Assembly (NCBI GenBank): GCA_023396045.1
Contig: JAEWXD010000020.1
Location: 1 to 6,613 of the forward strand
Length of the DNA stretch: 6,613 nt
Direction: 5' to 3'
Source: Bacillota bacterium
GTDB lineage: Bacteria > Bacillota > Clostridia > Christensenellales > Aristaeellaceae
In this document: positions 6,072 to 6,613 of the stretch, piece by piece
Layout: each line of letters opens with the position of its first letter
Position numbering within the stretch: the first letter of the stretch is position 1
The notes under the pieces: model-generated
Databases searched by the model: none
Seen by the model: only the letters and a program-made list of their open reading frames with translations
What the model was told of the DNA's origin: nothing
Program-made: the position numbers and the translations under genes

Positions 6072-6332
6072 ATGAAAAAAAATCACTATGTGCTTATGAG
6101 CAGCTCTCTGCACGCTATGCGTCTGTATCAAAGAATGGAAAAAGAAGGCATAGAGTCCACCCTTGCGCCTACACCCCGCAGCGCCGCCCATTGCTGTGGC
6201 GTAAGCATATTGCACTATAACGATGCCCAACAGGAACAAATTCTTGCCCTTGCCCAAAGTGAAGGTATAGAAATAGACGGTTTTTACACCTGTGAAAATA
6301 CAGATAATCCCAATCGGCATAAATATTGCTAG
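6072..6332 (+). CDS. DUF3343 family protein, putative Se/S carrier-like
   Basis: An 86-residue protein whose layout matches DUF3343: an N-terminal HYVLMSSSLHAMRLYQRMEKEGI segment shared with substrate-binding or thiol-carrier folds, then LAPTPRSAAHCCGVSI (31-46), the family's P-T-P-R...CG signature. Four cysteines are present: adjacent Cys41-Cys42, Cys74 and the very last residue, Cys86. Family annotation proposes a sulfur or selenium carrier role, but this is not proven. The gene begins 3 nt after the reductase stop with only a weak purine match (TTAGG), so it is probably translated by coupling. It is the last gene before the terminator. The context suggests a role in supplying sulfur to, or maturing, the Fe-S reductase, or in handling a thiol-bound substrate or product; this is inference. 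No signal peptide or membrane segment is seen. Confidence 0.82.
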   Translation: MKKNHYVLMSSSLHAMRLYQRMEKEGIESTLAPTPRSAAHCCGVSILHYNDAQQEQILALAQSEGIEIDGFYTCENTDNPNRHKYC

Positions 6333-6335
6333 TGT

Positions 6336-6361
6336 AAGCCCACCTTTATGGTGGGCTTTTT
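6336..6361 (+). terminator. Intrinsic terminator of the activase-reductase operon
   Basis: AAGCCCACC (6336-6344) and GGTGGGCTT (6350-6358) form a perfect 9-bp GC-rich stem around a TTTAT loop, followed by a short T-run (6357-6361). It begins 3 nt after the DUF3343 stop. The stem is symmetric, but only the plus-strand side has a good T-run. Confidence 0.9.
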
Positions 6362-6552
6362 GTGTGGAATTTTTTAAACAGCACTTGTAATCCGGCGGGG
6401 GAATTTCAAGATGAATATAGTATAAAAAATGCTTTAATAAAGATGCTTATGATTGGCACGCATGAAATATACCTAAGCCCAATATTCAAAAAAGTATATA
6501 TAATGGAATGTTTATGCACTTTGTTTGCATTGTTTTACAGTATTAAAATCAC

Positions 6553-6584
6553 TTGACATTTTTCGGGGGGGGGGGGGGTTTAAT
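6553..6584 (+). promoter_or_regulatory. Candidate promoter with a poly-G spacer
   Basis: TTGACA (6553-6558, perfect -35) and TTTAAT (6579-6584, 5/6 to TATAAT) are separated by 20 nt, of which 14 are an unbroken G run. The optimum spacer is 17, so the tract as shown would be a weak promoter, and 11 G would make it optimal. It would drive a gene to the right of the window. Confidence 0.45.
6565..6578. repeat. 14-base poly-G homopolymer tract
   Basis: Fourteen consecutive G in otherwise AT-rich DNA. Runs of this length are prone to slipped-strand length change. They are also prone to sequencing or assembly miscounts, so the exact number should be treated as uncertain. Confidence 0.9.
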
Positions 6585-6613
6585 TAAATTATTGAATATA
6601 ATTTAAAAATTTT

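Larger units (their letters stand above)
6362..6613. other. Non-coding AT-rich tail, 252 bases
   Basis: No convincing gene is present. A GTG-initiated frame from 6362 to 6556 encodes 64 residues with no family resemblance, overlaps the terminator's end and has no credible ribosome binding site. The notable content is the TTGACA / 14-G / TTTAAT arrangement near 6553-6584 and a TATAAT at 6597-6602. Confidence 0.6.

Noticed and set aside
6362..6556. GTG-initiated 64-codon frame after the terminator
   Set aside because: It starts directly at the terminator T-run, has no credible ribosome binding site or promoter, and its sequence resembles no family.

Overview
The window looks like chromosomal DNA from a strictly or largely anaerobic, low-to-moderate-GC Firmicute (Clostridia-like; the species cannot be fixed from this sequence). 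The reasons are AT-rich intergenic DNA, strong AGGAGG-type ribosome binding sites, tightly packed and overlapping genes, and a Cys-rich, oxygen-sensitive type of enzyme system.

The left 2.74 kb is on the minus strand. It is an overlapping pair of ABC exporter half-transporters (permease plus ATPase) of the CydD/CydC thiol-exporter type. The cydD-like gene is complete. The cydC-like gene starts at a GTG that overlaps the cydD stop and runs off the left edge just as its ATPase domain would begin.

From 2743 to 3286 lies a 544-base AT-rich divergent intergenic region. It holds a plausible minus-strand promoter for cydDC, wrapped in symmetric repeats: two near-identical 21-bp dyads 68 bp apart, and a CCAA/TTGG/CCAA array between and over the -35/-10 elements. 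It also holds an extended -10 element facing right, a leader of about 230 nt with possible hairpins, and a perfect short dyad just before the ribosome binding site of the rightward operon.

From 3287 to 6332 is a compact four-gene plus-strand operon: an ATP-dependent activase of the HgdC/YjiL family, a short 2-hydroxyacyl-CoA dehydratase-like protein, a full-length double-cubane-cluster-type reductase (DCCP/YjiM-like), and a small DUF3343 protein (putative Se/S carrier-like). An intrinsic terminator at 6336-6361 closes it. By family knowledge, the activase uses ATP hydrolysis to push low-potential electrons into the Fe-S protein. The substrate is not identifiable here. The short second protein keeps the same C-15-C-15-C cysteine spacing as the reductase but stops about 110 residues early, so it may be a dedicated partner subunit.

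The right-hand 250 bases (6362-6613) contain no convincing gene. They end with a TTGACA box, a run of 14 G and a TTTAAT box: a candidate phase-variable promoter for a gene beyond the right edge.
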